Assembly: GCF_009911695.1 (NCBI RefSeq)
Contig: NZ_QWKK01000004.1
Span: forward strand, 1 to 64,000
Direction: 5' to 3'
DNA: 64,000 nucleotides
From: Enterorhabdus sp. P55
Lineage (GTDB): Bacteria; Actinomycetota; Coriobacteriia; Coriobacteriales; Eggerthellaceae
Under the pieces are notes generated by a model, which had not been told where the DNA came from, did not search any database, and saw only the letters and a program-made list of their open reading frames with translations. Shown piece by piece: positions 18,775 through 27,350 of the stretch. Numbering within the stretch: the stretch's first letter is position 1; the number at the start of each line of letters is the position of its first letter. Made by a program: the position numbers and the translations under genes.

Positions 18775-19668
18775 ATGACCAGCGAAGAGACGGTGCGGAT
18801 AGGCTACCGCGCGCCGTACCGATTCGACAAGCTGCTTGCATTCTTCGGCCGCCGCGCGTTGGAGGGCGTCGAGCTGGTCGAGGGGGAATCCTACGCTCGG
18901 ACGGTTCGGCTTGCGCTGCCTGGCGGCGATGAAGCGCAGGGATGGCTGCGGGTCACCGACGATCCCTCCTCCCAGTCACTCATACTTACTATAAGTGAAT
19001 CACTCATTAATTATGAGCCGCAGGTGAGCGCTCGCATTCGCCGCCAGTTTGACGTAGAGACGGATCCGCAGGCCGTTCATGAGGGCCTTCGCTTGCTCGA
19101 CGAGGTGGCGCCGGGCGCCGCCGTCGAGGGAACCCGCGTTCCGGGGTGCTTCGACTCGTTCGAGACCGCGTGCCGCGCGGTACTCGGTCAGCAGGTGACG
19201 GTGGCAGCTGCCGGCCGGTTCGCCGCGCGGATTGTCGAGAGTTATGGCTCGCTGGTGGAAACGGGGATAGCAGGTCTTACCCACGCGTTCCCCACACCGG
19301 CTGAGGTGCTGGCGATTGATGACGTGGAAACGGCGTTTGGCACGCTGGGCGTCATCAGATCGCGCTCGCGCACGATTGTCGAGCTCGCGCGTCTCATTGA
19401 AGCGGGAGAGCTATCGCTCTGTCCCGAAGCAGACGCGAAAGACCAGATGGAGCGCCTGCTGGCGATACGCGGCATCGGCCCATGGTCGGCTAACTACCTG
19501 GCCATGCGCACGCTGGGGCATCCGGATGCCTTCATGGAGACTGATGTGGGTGTGGCCCAGGCGCTGCCGGAGCTCACCCCGCGTGAGCGCAGCGCCCTCG
19601 CCGAGCGCTGGAGGCCTTGGCGCAGCTATGCCAACGTATGCCTGTGGAACTCGCTCGAAGACGGCTGA
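18775..19668 (+). CDS. alkA: DNA-3-methyladenine glycosylase II (AlkA family)
   Basis: HhH-GPD superfamily glycosylase that excises alkylated purines and starts base-excision repair. The 297-residue protein has an AlkA_N-like first domain (GYRAPYRFDKLLAFF) and the core FETACRAVLGQQVTVAAAG. The helix-hairpin-helix AIRGIGPWSANYLAMR centres on residues 233-237, followed by the catalytic aspartate Asp257 (DAFMETDVG). There is no iron-sulfur cluster motif. I chose ATG at 18775 because GGAGG lies 7 nt upstream, rather than the ATG six codons earlier. The next gene, ogt, reverses alkylation directly, so the two form an alkylation-repair unit. Confidence 0.9.
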   Translation: MTSEETVRIGYRAPYRFDKLLAFFGRRALEGVELVEGESYARTVRLALPGGDEAQGWLRVTDDPSSQSLILTISESLINYEPQVSARIRRQFDVETDPQAVHEGLRLLDEVAPGAAVEGTRVPGCFDSFETACRAVLGQQVTVAAAGRFAARIVESYGSLVETGIAGLTHAFPTPAEVLAIDDVETAFGTLGVIRSRSRTIVELARLIEAGELSLCPEADAKDQMERLLAIRGIGPWSANYLAMRTLGHPDAFMETDVGVAQALPELTPRERSALAERWRPWRSYANVCLWNSLEDG

Positions 19669-19737
19669 GATGATGAGCCCCTAGCCGCCAGCGTCCGGCA
19701 AGACGCAGCGGGGATGGGACGACGAAGGGAGATTGCC

Positions 19738-20277
19738 GTGTATTACTCGACGGAATACGACTCACCGGTAGGAAAGCTGACGCTGGCGAGCGACGGCCAG
19801 GCTATCTGCGGCCTGTGGCTCGAGGGGCAGAAGTACCACGGCGCCGGCATCGCCGGGGAACTGGAGCGTAACGACCAGGCGGGCGGCTTCGACGAGCTGC
19901 GCGCGTGGCTCGACGCCTACTTCGCCGGCGCTCGCCCGGTCCTTGAGAAGGTTCCGCTCGCGCCCATCGGCAGCGAGTTCCAGCGCTTGGTATGGCGATT
20001 GCTCACGAAGATCCCCTACGGCGAGGTGACAACGTACGGAGCCCTCGCCGAGCAGATAGCGCAAGAGCGCGGCGGACGACGCACGGCGCCCCTGGCCGTG
20101 GGGGGAGCGGTGGGCCATAATCCCATCAGCATCGTCATCCCCTGCCATCGCGTAGTAGGATCCGACGGGAGCCTCACCGGTTACGCGGGCGGCCTCACGC
20201 GCAAGATGTGGTTGCTCGAGCACGAGGGTGTGAAGGCGGACGGCCTTTACGTGCCGAAGCGGGGCACGGCGCTTTAG
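19738..20277 (+). CDS. ogt: methylated-DNA-protein cysteine methyltransferase
   Basis: Suicide enzyme that moves a methyl group from O6-methylguanine in DNA to its own cysteine. In the 179-residue protein the active-site motif is PCHRVV with Cys136, preceded by VGHNPISIVI. IPYGEVTTYGALAEQIA is the DNA-binding helix-turn-helix. The N-terminal ribonuclease-like domain begins YYSTEYDSPVGKLTLAS. GTG at 19738-19740 has AAGGGAG 6 nt upstream. The frame is open 8 codons upstream. It lies 69 bp after alkA. There is no Ada-type regulatory domain, so it is the stand-alone form. Confidence 0.94.
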   Translation: MYYSTEYDSPVGKLTLASDGQAICGLWLEGQKYHGAGIAGELERNDQAGGFDELRAWLDAYFAGARPVLEKVPLAPIGSEFQRLVWRLLTKIPYGEVTTYGALAEQIAQERGGRRTAPLAVGGAVGHNPISIVIPCHRVVGSDGSLTGYAGGLTRKMWLLEHEGVKADGLYVPKRGTAL

Positions 20278-20323
20278 GAAAGACATCGCGCGCGTGTCGA
20301 AAACATGGACGCGAGCGGGGAAA

Positions 20324-21124
20324 TCAGATGATCAGCACGCTCATCAGCCAGATGACGGCCAGGTGGACGGGATAGTAAGCGTAGAAGAACCATTTCATCG
20401 GGCGACCACGCCGACCGTTATAGTAGGTGATAAGAGCGCTTCCGAAGAAGAACCCCACAAGCGCAAAGAAAACGGTAGCCCACAGCGCGGCGAGGGCGCC
20501 GAGGTCGTCGATGGTATTAGTGGCGCTGAATGATGGCGCTGCGGCAGCGAAGGGATCGGCTGTCAGCATACTGAGGGCGCCTACTGCGTCGGGGCCGTGG
20601 GAGACAATCGCGAGCGCCGGCGGCAAGCCTATGGCGAGGAAGGGGACGGCCAGCGCCATCGGCACGCCGTGTGGATGATGGCGAAGCCGATGGAAGAGCA
20701 GCACCGTCAGCACGCCGATGAGTCCCCAGTCGAAGGGGAGGCTAGCCAGCGTTGCCATGCCTGCGATCAGCGCGAACAGCGGTCGCGATGAGACGCGGTC
20801 GTGCGCGACGAGTACGCCGAGCGACACGAGCAGCGTGAACAGAACATTCGGTACCGCACCCCACAGCAGCGAGTACGGCACCTGTGATACCACGGCGAAC
20901 GCCGCCAAGCGCAATGCGTAGCGGCGCACATTCGAGGTGTAGTGGTAGCCCTCAACCAACAGAAAGGCCATGATGGGAAACGTGATGCCGCCGAGAGGGT
21001 AGAGCCCCATTGCCGCCGTCGGAATCGTCGAAGCGAAGACGTTGGCAACATGGTTGCACGTCATGGCGACGATAGCCGTCACCTTCAGCCAGAAAGAGGA
21101 TATGCCTACGCCGCTCTTGCTCAT
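20324..21124 (-). CDS. TraX family integral membrane protein
   Basis: Polytopic membrane protein of about 266 residues resembling TraX. The TraX of F plasmids acetylates pilin; chromosomal homologues in Firmicutes and Actinobacteria have unknown substrates. It has the N-terminal SFWLKVTAIVAMTCNHVA (usually an M-x-x-D-H motif; here Asn replaces Asp), about eight hydrophobic segments, and the C-terminal YYNGRRGRPMKWFFYAYYP followed by HLAVIWLM, a strong family signature. I chose ATG at 21122-21124; another ATG lies ten codons upstream, and neither has a clear ribosome-binding site. No conjugation genes are nearby. It is divergent from the CPBP protease. Confidence 0.82.
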   Translation of the reverse strand: MSKSGVGISSFWLKVTAIVAMTCNHVANVFASTIPTAAMGLYPLGGITFPIMAFLLVEGYHYTSNVRRYALRLAAFAVVSQVPYSLLWGAVPNVLFTLLVSLGVLVAHDRVSSRPLFALIAGMATLASLPFDWGLIGVLTVLLFHRLRHHPHGVPMALAVPFLAIGLPPALAIVSHGPDAVGALSMLTADPFAAAAPSFSATNTIDDLGALAALWATVFFALVGFFFGSALITYYNGRRGRPMKWFFYAYYPVHLAVIWLMSVLII

Positions 21125-21184
21125 GGGGACATCATAGACGACCCTGCGCTCCATTGGGTTGAGCCCGGGGCGTACTATGGGGGC

Positions 21185-22297
21185 ATGAGCGAAACACGGC
21201 AGAAAACAGAGGGGAGGAACGCCCCGAGCGCCACCCGGAAAAACCCCATTGGGGGCCTTGCTGCACGGACGCCCATCGTGGTGGTGATTCTGGCGGCCGG
21301 CTTGGCGGGGTGTGTGCTCTCTATCAGCGATAATGTTAACTATAGCGAACTTCTGCGGAACTTCTTAGTGCTTATAGCGGGGTGCGCGCTGACGGCGGTT
21401 GTGGAGGAGGTGCTCTTTCGCGGCTTGCTCATGAACGCGCTGCTGTACGCGGGGGAGCGCGTGATGTTTCACGTGAAACATCACGGGAAAAACGATGCGC
21501 CGTACGATAGTGACGGACGGGGTGAGGGGAAGGGCTCTCGAATGTTTCACGTGAAACATTCGAAGCCGCGGGGAGATTCGAGTGAGCCTCATGGATCGCG
21601 ATGCGCTGCGGGTACGGTGGCGTTGGTGGCCGTTGTGGGAAGCGCGATGGTGTTTGCGGCGCTGCATATTGTTCCCGCAGCAGGAGAGCCGTGGCCGTGG
21701 GAGATGGCGCTTGAAGCGGAGGTCGCGGCGGAATCTAGGGGTACGATGGGAGTTGAGGCCGCGCCGGAAGCCGGGGGCGTGGTGGGAGCCGGGAACGTGC
21801 CAGAAGCTGCGAGAACATTGGAAGCCGGCGACGCGCTGGAAACTGCAGGCACGTCGGAAGCTGTGGGCGCGGTGGGAGATGAGGTCGCGTCGGAATCCAG
21901 GGGCGCGGTGGGAGTTGCGGTTGCTGCGGGGCTCAAGGTGATGCAGGCGCTGCTCTTCGGCATCGCCATGGCCGGGTTGCGCCTGGTCTCGCTCTCTCGG
22001 ACGCGCTGCTCGGGGGCGAGTGCGTCTGGCGCGATGGAGGGCGTAGCGAATCTGGTGCGATTGGACGGGCTGGCTGTGCCCGTTGGCGTTCACTTCGGGT
22101 TTGACCTGCTGTACTTTGCGCCGGTGGTGCTGGCGACAGGCGCGTTTCCCCTTACTTATATCAGCACGACGCCCGCGGAATGGGCGCCCGCGGTCGCATC
22201 GACCGTGGTTCTGCTGTGGCCGGCGGCTTGGGCCCTCGGAATTGCCCGTCGTGGCGTGCTACCATACGACGACGATCAAGACCGCCGCCGCTCGTAG
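21185..22297 (+). CDS. CPBP (CAAX-like) intramembrane metalloprotease with parS-derived insertion
   Basis: Predicted membrane metalloprotease of the CPBP/Abi family, 370 residues. Catalytic motifs: EEVLFR (Glu74, Glu75, Arg79), FAALH (His161) and HFGFD (His303, Asp307). Two features are odd. Between the first two motifs, MFHVKH occurs twice (residues 94-99 and 120-125). Each copy is encoded by an in-frame parS palindrome. Between motifs two and three, residues 177-245 are a low-complexity Ala/Glu/Gly stretch made of degenerate units of about ten residues (for example ESRGTMGVEA and ESRGAVGVAV). Both lie in predicted loops, so the enzyme may still work. The frame is intact. ATG at 21185 was chosen by position and homology; the frame opens earlier, overlapping traX on the other strand. 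Confidence 0.82.
   Translation: MSETRQKTEGRNAPSATRKNPIGGLAARTPIVVVILAAGLAGCVLSISDNVNYSELLRNFLVLIAGCALTAVVEEVLFRGLLMNALLYAGERVMFHVKHHGKNDAPYDSDGRGEGKGSRMFHVKHSKPRGDSSEPHGSRCAAGTVALVAVVGSAMVFAALHIVPAAGEPWPWEMALEAEVAAESRGTMGVEAAPEAGGVVGAGNVPEAARTLEAGDALETAGTSEAVGAVGDEVASESRGAVGVAVAAGLKVMQALLFGIAMAGLRLVSLSRTRCSGASASGAMEGVANLVRLDGLAVPVGVHFGFDLLYFAPVVLATGAFPLTYISTTPAEWAPAVASTVVLLWPAAWALGIARRGVLPYDDDQDRRRS
21465..21480. promoter_or_regulatory. parS: parS site 18, inside the CPBP gene
   Basis: Exact parS palindrome in frame within the protease gene, encoding MFHVKH at residues 94-99. Confidence 0.95.
21543..21558. promoter_or_regulatory. parS: parS site 19, inside the CPBP gene
   Basis: Second exact parS palindrome in the same gene, 78 bp (26 codons) after site 18 and in the same frame, again encoding MFHVKH. 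Confidence 0.95.
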
Positions 22298-22318
22298 GCG
22301 GAAAGGAAGGAGAGGCCC

Positions 22319-23020
22319 GTGAACCGCATGGAGGCGCTGCGCGCGCTGGGTCTGGACTCCGATGCCACGCCTGAGGACATCAAGGTGGCCTACAGGGAGA
22401 CGGCGCAGATCCTTCATCCGGATCGCTTCGCCGCCAACAAGAAGCTGCAAGATCGCGCGACCGAGCAGTTCAAGCGCCTGCAAGAGGCGTACGACTTCCT
22501 GCAAAGGGACGCGGGGAGGACGGGGCGCCGCCCCGGCGGGGCGAACGCGGGCGCTCGCCGCCGCGGGGCGGCCGCCGCGGGGTGGTCTGGTGCCGGCACG
22601 CAGGGTGCGGGGGCGCAGAGCGCGGGCGCAAGCACCGGCGCGGGGGCGTCGGGAACAGCGCGGCCGCACGTCGAGGTGGACGAGGATGGCAACGAGGTCG
22701 AATACGTCACCGACGCGGAGCTGCGCGCGCGGCTGGCAGGTATCGCCGCCGCCCGTGTCCAGATGGTGGCTCAGCGCGACGCCCTGCTCGACGAGCGTCG
22801 AAACGGTGCGGTCATGGCGGCCATCGGCGCGGTACTCGCACTGCTCACCGCGCGGCGTCCCTTCGGCATTCTCGGCGTCATCGCCGCCGCTGCCTCGGCC
22901 GCCACGGTGTGGGGAATCGTCCAGGTAGTGTCGTCGCAGCGTAACCTCACGACCCTCAACGAGCATTTGGACGAGCTGACTCGTCAGCGTAGGGAATACG
23001 AGGCGCTCCTCGACGAGTAG
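22319..23020 (+). CDS. membrane-anchored J-domain protein
   Basis: Protein of 233 residues. An N-terminal DnaJ-type J domain (ALRALGLDSDATPEDIKVAYRE, with HPD in ILHPDRFA and the helix RLQEAYDFL) would stimulate a DnaK-type Hsp70. An Ala/Gly-rich linker (about 68-115) follows, then a short acidic part, a helical stretch, two close hydrophobic segments (MAAIGAVLALLTA and ILGVIAAAASAATVWGIV) and a charged coiled-coil-like tail. It lacks the zinc-finger and C-terminal domains of DnaJ, so it is a type III J protein anchored to the membrane with the J domain in the cytoplasm. GTG at 22319 has AGGAG 6 nt upstream. The gene lies 21 bp after the CPBP gene and is probably co-transcribed. Confidence 0.83.
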   Translation: MNRMEALRALGLDSDATPEDIKVAYRETAQILHPDRFAANKKLQDRATEQFKRLQEAYDFLQRDAGRTGRRPGGANAGARRRGAAAAGWSGAGTQGAGAQSAGASTGAGASGTARPHVEVDEDGNEVEYVTDAELRARLAGIAAARVQMVAQRDALLDERRNGAVMAAIGAVLALLTARRPFGILGVIAAAASAATVWGIVQVVSSQRNLTTLNEHLDELTRQRREYEALLDE

Positions 23021-23087
23021 CTCCCCCGATTTCGCGTCCGGCTGCCGACTTGGGGCTCTGGTGGCTCCGCCGAGGAGGCGTTCCGCG

Positions 23088-23103
23088 TGTTTCACGTGAA
23101 ACA
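23088..23103. promoter_or_regulatory. parS: parS site 20, upstream of typA
   Basis: Exact parS palindrome ending 1 bp before the predicted -35 element of typA. Confidence 0.95.
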
Positions 23104-23104
23104 T

Positions 23105-23133
23105 CTGTTGGTGGCGTTCGGCGCGCGTATAAT
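23105..23133 (+). promoter_or_regulatory. predicted typA promoter
   Basis: Exact TATAAT at 23128-23133, with CTGTTG 17 bp upstream (23105-23110) as a weak -35. This gives a leader of about 85 nt before the typA start. Confidence 0.55.
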
Positions 23134-23223
23134 ACGCACGCACCACGAACGCCGTGTTCGCAGCCGCTTTTCGCGCGTGTCGACAGGGCATCCCATCGCA
23201 AGAGAAAAGAGAACCCCGAACCT

Positions 23224-25038
23224 ATGCAGCAAGAGAACATCCGCAACGTCGCCATTATCGCCCACGTCGATCACGGCAAGACCACCCTGGTCGATCGCCT
23301 TCTGTGGGCTTCCCACGTGTTCCGCGAGAACCAGCAGGTAGAGGAGCGCGTGCTCGACTCCAACGACCAGGAGCGCGAGCGCGGCATCACCATCCTCTCC
23401 AAGAACATCTCCATCACCTACAAGGACGTGAAGATCAACGTCATCGACACCCCGGGTCACGCCGACTTCGGCGGCGAGGTCGAACGCGTGCTCAACATGG
23501 CTGACGGCGCGCTGCTCATCGTGGACGCCTACGAGGGCCCGAAGCCTCAGACGCGCTTCGTGCTGTCGCACGCGCTGGAGCGCGGCCTGCGCATCGTGGT
23601 GGTGGTGAATAAGATCGATCGCCCCAACGCCAACCCCGAAGGCGCAGTGGATAAGGTGTTCGACCTGATGGTGGAGCTGGGCGCCACCGATGAGCAGCTC
23701 GACTTCCCCGTCGTGTACGCCTCGGCCGTCAACGGCTATGCGCGCAAGGACCCGGAAGACGGGAACATGGACATGGTGCCGCTGCTCGACACCATCCTGG
23801 CGGAGATCCCCGCGCCGGACGTCGACCCCGACGGAGCTGTGGCGCTACAGGTGTGCACGGTTGACCATTCCAGCTACGAGGGGCGCATCGGCGTGGGGCG
23901 CCTGCACAGCGGCACGCTCCACGAGAAGGAGACCGTGCTCGTGGTGAAGGCCGACGGCACCGAGCGCACTGCCCAGATTCGCAAGGTGTACACCTTCGAG
24001 AACCTTGGCAAGGTTGAGGTGCCCGAGGCGCACGCGGGCGACATCGTGGCCGTCATCGGCATCGAGGACGCGGACATCGGCGACATCCTCACCTGCCCCG
24101 ATAACCCTGTGGAGCTGCCGGCTATCGCGGTGGAAGAGCCCACCATGGCCATCGTGTTCGAGGCTTCCACGAGCCCGCTCGTCGGCCGCGAGGGCGACAT
24201 CGTCGGCGGCCGCCAGCTGAAGGAGCGCCTGCTGCGCGAGAAGGAGAGCAACATCTCCATGCGCATCAACGAGCTTGAGGACAAGAGCGGCATCGAGGTG
24301 GCCGGCCGCGGCGTGCTGCACCTGTCGGTGCTCATGGAGACGATGCGCCGCGAGGGCTTCGAGTTCCAGGTGGGCCGCCCGCGCGTGGTGTACAAGAAGG
24401 CCGAGGACGGCAGCCGCCTCGAGCCCATCGAGGAGGCCACGGTGGACGTGCCCAGCGAGTACGCGGGCAAGGTCATCGAGGTCATGGGTACGGCCGGCGG
24501 CATCATGGAGGATATGGCGTCGGATGAGACCATGACGCACCTCACCTTCCGCATCCCCTCGCGCGGCACCATGGGCCTCAAGACCCGCGTGCTTAACGTC
24601 AGCCACGGCGAGGCCGTGCTGTTCCATCACTTCAAGGAGTACGGTCCCTATTCCGGCGAGATGGCCGGTCGCAAGAACGGCGGCATGATTGCCATGTCCA
24701 CCGGCAAGGCCGTGGCCTACGCGCTCGATACGCTGCAGGAGCGCGGGCGGCTGTTCGTGTCGCCGGGCGATGAGTGCTACGAGGGCATGATCGTGGGAGA
24801 GTCCGCCAAGGAAGGCGACATGGTGGTGAACGTCGAGAAGACGAAGAACCTGGGCAACCAGCGTTCGAGCACCGCCGACAAGGCCATCCAGCTCACGCCG
24901 CCCATCACCTTCACCTTGGAAGAGGCCCTGGAGTACATCGAGGACGACGAGTTGGTGGAGGTGACGCCGCAGTCCATTCGCCTGCGCAAGCGTCTGCTCT
25001 CGGCCACTGACCGCAAGAAGGCGGCCAAGCGCGCGTAA
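23224..25038 (+). CDS. typA: translational GTPase TypA/BipA
   Basis: Ribosome-associated GTPase related to EF-G and LepA, needed for growth in cold or under stress and for 50S assembly. It has 604 residues. G1 is AHVDHGKT (13-20), the switch region has [11 protein letters not shown]3 is [18 protein letters not shown] and G4 is [20 protein letters not shown] (NKID about 129-132). A C-terminal BipA-type domain ends in [21 protein letters not shown] at 23224 starts [12 protein letters not shown] directly before G1. The frame opens 58 codons upstream across the parS and promoter, which cannot be coding. The ribosome-binding site is weak (AAGAGAA). Confidence 0.96.
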   Translation: MQQENIRNVAIIAHVDHGKTTLVDRLLWASHVFRENQQVEERVLDSNDQERERGITILSKNISITYKDVKINVIDTPGHADFGGEVERVLNMADGALLIVDAYEGPKPQTRFVLSHALERGLRIVVVVNKIDRPNANPEGAVDKVFDLMVELGATDEQLDFPVVYASAVNGYARKDPEDGNMDMVPLLDTILAEIPAPDVDPDGAVALQVCTVDHSSYEGRIGVGRLHSGTLHEKETVLVVKADGTERTAQIRKVYTFENLGKVEVPEAHAGDIVAVIGIEDADIGDILTCPDNPVELPAIAVEEPTMAIVFEASTSPLVGREGDIVGGRQLKERLLREKESNISMRINELEDKSGIEVAGRGVLHLSVLMETMRREGFEFQVGRPRVVYKKAEDGSRLEPIEEATVDVPSEYAGKVIEVMGTAGGIMEDMASDETMTHLTFRIPSRGTMGLKTRVLNVSHGEAVLFHHFKEYGPYSGEMAGRKNGGMIAMSTGKAVAYALDTLQERGRLFVSPGDECYEGMIVGESAKEGDMVVNVEKTKNLGNQRSSTADKAIQLTPPITFTLEEALEYIEDDELVEVTPQSIRLRKRLLSATDRKKAAKRA

Positions 25039-25214
25039 CGCCGAGTGCGCCCGCGCCTGCGTCGTCCGCGCAGAGAGCGGCGGCTGGGCACGCCCGCAGC
25101 GTGCTAGTCGCGAGCGGGACGGGAGAGCGGGTCGCGCTCGGGACATGCTCAGCATGGAGGCGCCACGCGTTTGCCGAGCGTCGCCGTTCTCGCCGGCGTG
25201 GGCGCCGAAGAAGC

Positions 25215-25262
25215 ACGAGCCGAGGGCCGTCGGGGGAGACCTGACGGCCCTCGGCTCGTTTT
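25215..25262 (+). terminator. terminator after typA
   Basis: Seventeen-bp perfect stem (ACGAGCCGAGGGCCGTC with its complement at 25243-25259) and an 11-nt loop, ending in TTTT. Confidence 0.88.
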
Positions 25263-25272
25263 CCCGAGAGCG

Positions 25273-25288
25273 TGTTTCACGTGAAACA
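25273..25288. promoter_or_regulatory. parS: parS site 21
   Basis: Exact parS palindrome just after the typA terminator, part of a longer palindrome (CGTG...CACG). Confidence 0.95.
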
Positions 25289-25470
25289 CGCTTGCTTGGA
25301 GCGGGAAACTTCCTGCTGCGCTGTTTACCGGCTGTGAAACGAAAGTGGTCATATCGTGAACCGCCGCGCGCCCCTCTACGCCGTGTGCAAGAATACACGC
25401 GAAATGACCATGGGGGCCGATGCCTAAAATCGTGCATCAATCCCGGCGTCCATGATAGAGAAAGGCGATC

Positions 25471-26736
25471 ATGAAGAAGCTATCTGTCGCAAAATCCGTC
25501 TGCGCTGCCAGCTTGGCCCTCGCCTGTGCGTGGGGCATCGTCGGCTGCGGCGGCGGCACCACTGTCAACGGCGTGAAGCTCACTGGTGGCACGGCGGCCA
25601 CCGTCAACGGCACCGAGATCCCCGAGGACGACGTGACGCTGGAAGTGCAGGCCATTCGCGAGCGCATGGGCCTCACCGACGAGCAGGCTTGGGGCGAGTG
25701 GATGGCCCAAAACGGCTTCACCCCCGAGACCGTGCGCGAGCAGGTCATCGACGGCCTGGTGAACGAGGAGCTCATTCGCCAGATCACCAAGGAGCAGGAG
25801 ATCACGGTGGATGCGGCCGAGATCGACGGCTATGTGGACAGCATGCGCTCGCGCTACGAGAGCGACGAGCAGTGGCAGGACGCCCTTGAGCAGGCTGGCC
25901 TGACCGAGGAAGAGTACCGCGAGAACATCGAGCTCTCGCTGCTCTCCAACCGCCTGATGGAGACCGTGGCCACCGATGACGAGCCTGCCGCCGAGGATAT
26001 GCTGACCTACGCGCAGATGTTCGCCTCCTCCTATAACGGCGCCAAGCGCTCGAGCCACATCCTGTTCGACTCGGGCGACGAGGCCACCGCCCAGGAGGTG
26101 CTGGAGAAGATCAACGCCGGGCAGCTCGACTTCGCCGAGGCCGCCAAGCAGTACTCCAAGGACACCGGCTCGGCCGCTAATGGCGGAGACGTGGGCTGGG
26201 ACAAGCTGACCACCTTCGTCGACGAGTACCAGACCGCGCTGAACGATCTGGACAACGGTGCCGTGAGTGGCCTGGTGCCCAGCCAGTTCGGCATCCACAT
26301 CATCAAGTGCACCGACGTGTTCACGGCGCCGTCTGAGGTGACGAGCACCGATCAGCTGCCGGAGGAGTTCGTCACCTCCATCCGCACCATGCTGTCGCAG
26401 AGCCAGAGCTCGCAGGGCTACACCACCTGGCTGACCGAGCAGCGCGAGGCTGCCGATGTGGTAGTGAACCCGATGCCCGAGGGCCTGCCCTACTACGTTG
26501 ACATGACGCAGTTCGAGACGGCTGACGAGGGTGCGGATAACCCCGACACGGGTACCGGCACCGAGGCCGGTACCGAGGGCGGCACCGAGGGCGTGACCCC
26601 CGAGGCGCCCACCGAGGGCGATGCCGCGCCGGAAGGCGATGCCGCTGATGATGGCGCCGCCGCTGGCGAGGGCGATGCCGCGAAGGAAGGCGCCGCCGAT
26701 CAGCCCGCCGAGGGAACCCAGGGCGCTCAGCAATAA
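25471..26736 (+). CDS. parvulin-type peptidyl-prolyl isomerase lipoprotein (foldase), copy 1
   Basis: Predicted extracytoplasmic foldase of the PrsA/SurA kind, 421 residues. A lipoprotein signal ends in GIVGC, with Cys26 as the lipidated residue. A SurA_N-like helical chaperone region covers about residues 40-180. The PPIC rotamase domain covers about 190-280 (KRSSHILF, DFAEAAKQYS, GGDVGWD, FGIHIIKCTD). From about 350 the tail is an acidic Thr/Glu/Gly/Ala linker made of degenerate TEGG and EGDAA units. ATG at 25471 has AAAGG upstream. A close paralogue lies at 28401, with two tRNA-Ser genes and repeats between them. It probably helps proteins fold after Sec export; the giant surface protein downstream is an attractive client, but that is inference. 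Confidence 0.92.
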   Translation: MKKLSVAKSVCAASLALACAWGIVGCGGGTTVNGVKLTGGTAATVNGTEIPEDDVTLEVQAIRERMGLTDEQAWGEWMAQNGFTPETVREQVIDGLVNEELIRQITKEQEITVDAAEIDGYVDSMRSRYESDEQWQDALEQAGLTEEEYRENIELSLLSNRLMETVATDDEPAAEDMLTYAQMFASSYNGAKRSSHILFDSGDEATAQEVLEKINAGQLDFAEAAKQYSKDTGSAANGGDVGWDKLTTFVDEYQTALNDLDNGAVSGLVPSQFGIHIIKCTDVFTAPSEVTSTDQLPEEFVTSIRTMLSQSQSSQGYTTWLTEQREAADVVVNPMPEGLPYYVDMTQFETADEGADNPDTGTGTEAGTEGGTEGVTPEAPTEGDAAPEGDAADDGAAAGEGDAAKEGAADQPAEGTQGAQQ

Positions 26737-26755
26737 CCAAGCCGCCGCAGGAAGA

Positions 26756-26793
26756 GCAGGCCCCGCGTTTCACTGGGAACGCGGGGCCTGCTT
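26756..26793 (+). terminator. hairpin after foldase copy 1
   Basis: Fourteen-bp stem GCAGGCCCCGCGTT / AACGCGGGGCCTGC with an 8-nt loop, 20 bp after the stop codon. The tail is short in T, so terminator strength is uncertain. Confidence 0.7.
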
Positions 26794-26865
26794 GCGTAGA
26801 GGAAGGGCCAAGGGAGGCGCGGGCGAGCGCCGGGCCCATCGGCTTCCTGTTTTTCGACGTACGAA

Positions 26866-26881
26866 TGTTTCACGTGAAACA
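26866..26881. promoter_or_regulatory. parS: parS site 22
   Basis: Exact parS palindrome. The flanks ACGTAC before GAATG and ATTC after are shared exactly with site 23. Confidence 0.95.
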
Positions 26882-26948
26882 TTCTTCGCCGCAATACGCT
26901 GCGACGAAGAATCGGCGTGGAGGGAGCTCGGCGACCGCGCAGCGAGCG

Positions 26949-27110
26949 TGCGATGGGGCTGGTGGGATGAGGCGCTCTGCGGTAGCGCAGGGTACGATGG
27001 GGCCGGCGCGGAGGGCGCTCGCCGGCAGCGCAGGGTGCGATGGGGCTGGCACGTCGGGGCGCTCGGCGAGCGCTCGGTATGCGATGGGGCCGGCACGACG
27101 GGGTGTATAG
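26949..27110. repeat. degenerate 42-48 bp tandem repeats
   Basis: About four imperfect units, each beginning near GCGATGGGGC(T/C)GG and continuing into GGGCGCTC-like sequence and GCGCAGGG. Units start near 26950, 26995, 27038 and 27081. No coding function is apparent. Confidence 0.6.
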
Positions 27111-27268
27111 CGTGGACGTGGCGATACGCTGGCGTGCTGCGGCGGGGTGCGAAGACCCGGCCGCGTGCGATGCGGAGCGCTGCGATGACGTGCGTGGGGC
27201 TAGGGGGGCATGGAAGGAGCCGTGCGGGATTGGGACTGGCTCACCCGCGCTCGTCATCAACGTACGAA

Positions 27269-27284
27269 TGTTTCACGTGAAACA
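27269..27284. promoter_or_regulatory. parS: parS site 23
   Basis: Exact parS palindrome in the same 28-bp context as site 22, 403 bp away. It was probably copied by a local duplication. Confidence 0.95.
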
Positions 27285-27290
27285 TTCGGC

Positions 27291-27350
27291 AGCGCAACAC
27301 GTCACGCCGCGAATCGTCGGAGCGCAACACGTCACGTCGCGAATAATCAG
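27291..27350. repeat. two-unit 30-bp tandem repeat
   Basis: Units AGCGCAACACGTCACG(C/T)CGCGAAT plus a variable end start at about 27291 and 27321, with a partial third (AGCGCGCCACGG). Confidence 0.65.

Larger units (their letters stand above)
25039..25470. other. intergenic region after typA
   Basis: No gene seen. It contains the typA terminator (25215-25262) and parS site 21 (25273-25288). The following 180 bp lead into the foldase gene without a recognisable -35/-10 pair. Confidence 0.7.

Noticed and set aside
20324-21124. Conjugative element signalled by TraX
   Set aside because: No relaxase, coupling protein, integrase, attachment site or other transfer gene is nearby; chromosomal TraX-like proteins are common in Gram-positive bacteria.
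23845-25440. 531-codon minus-strand frame
   Set aside because: Shadow of typA extending over its terminator; no motifs.
25480-26733. 417-codon minus-strand frame
   Set aside because: Shadow of foldase copy 1.
26621-27280. 219-codon plus-strand frame and overlapping frames
   Set aside because: They run from the foldase tail through a hairpin and repeats, are Arg/Gly/Ala/Trp-rich and lack a ribosome-binding site.
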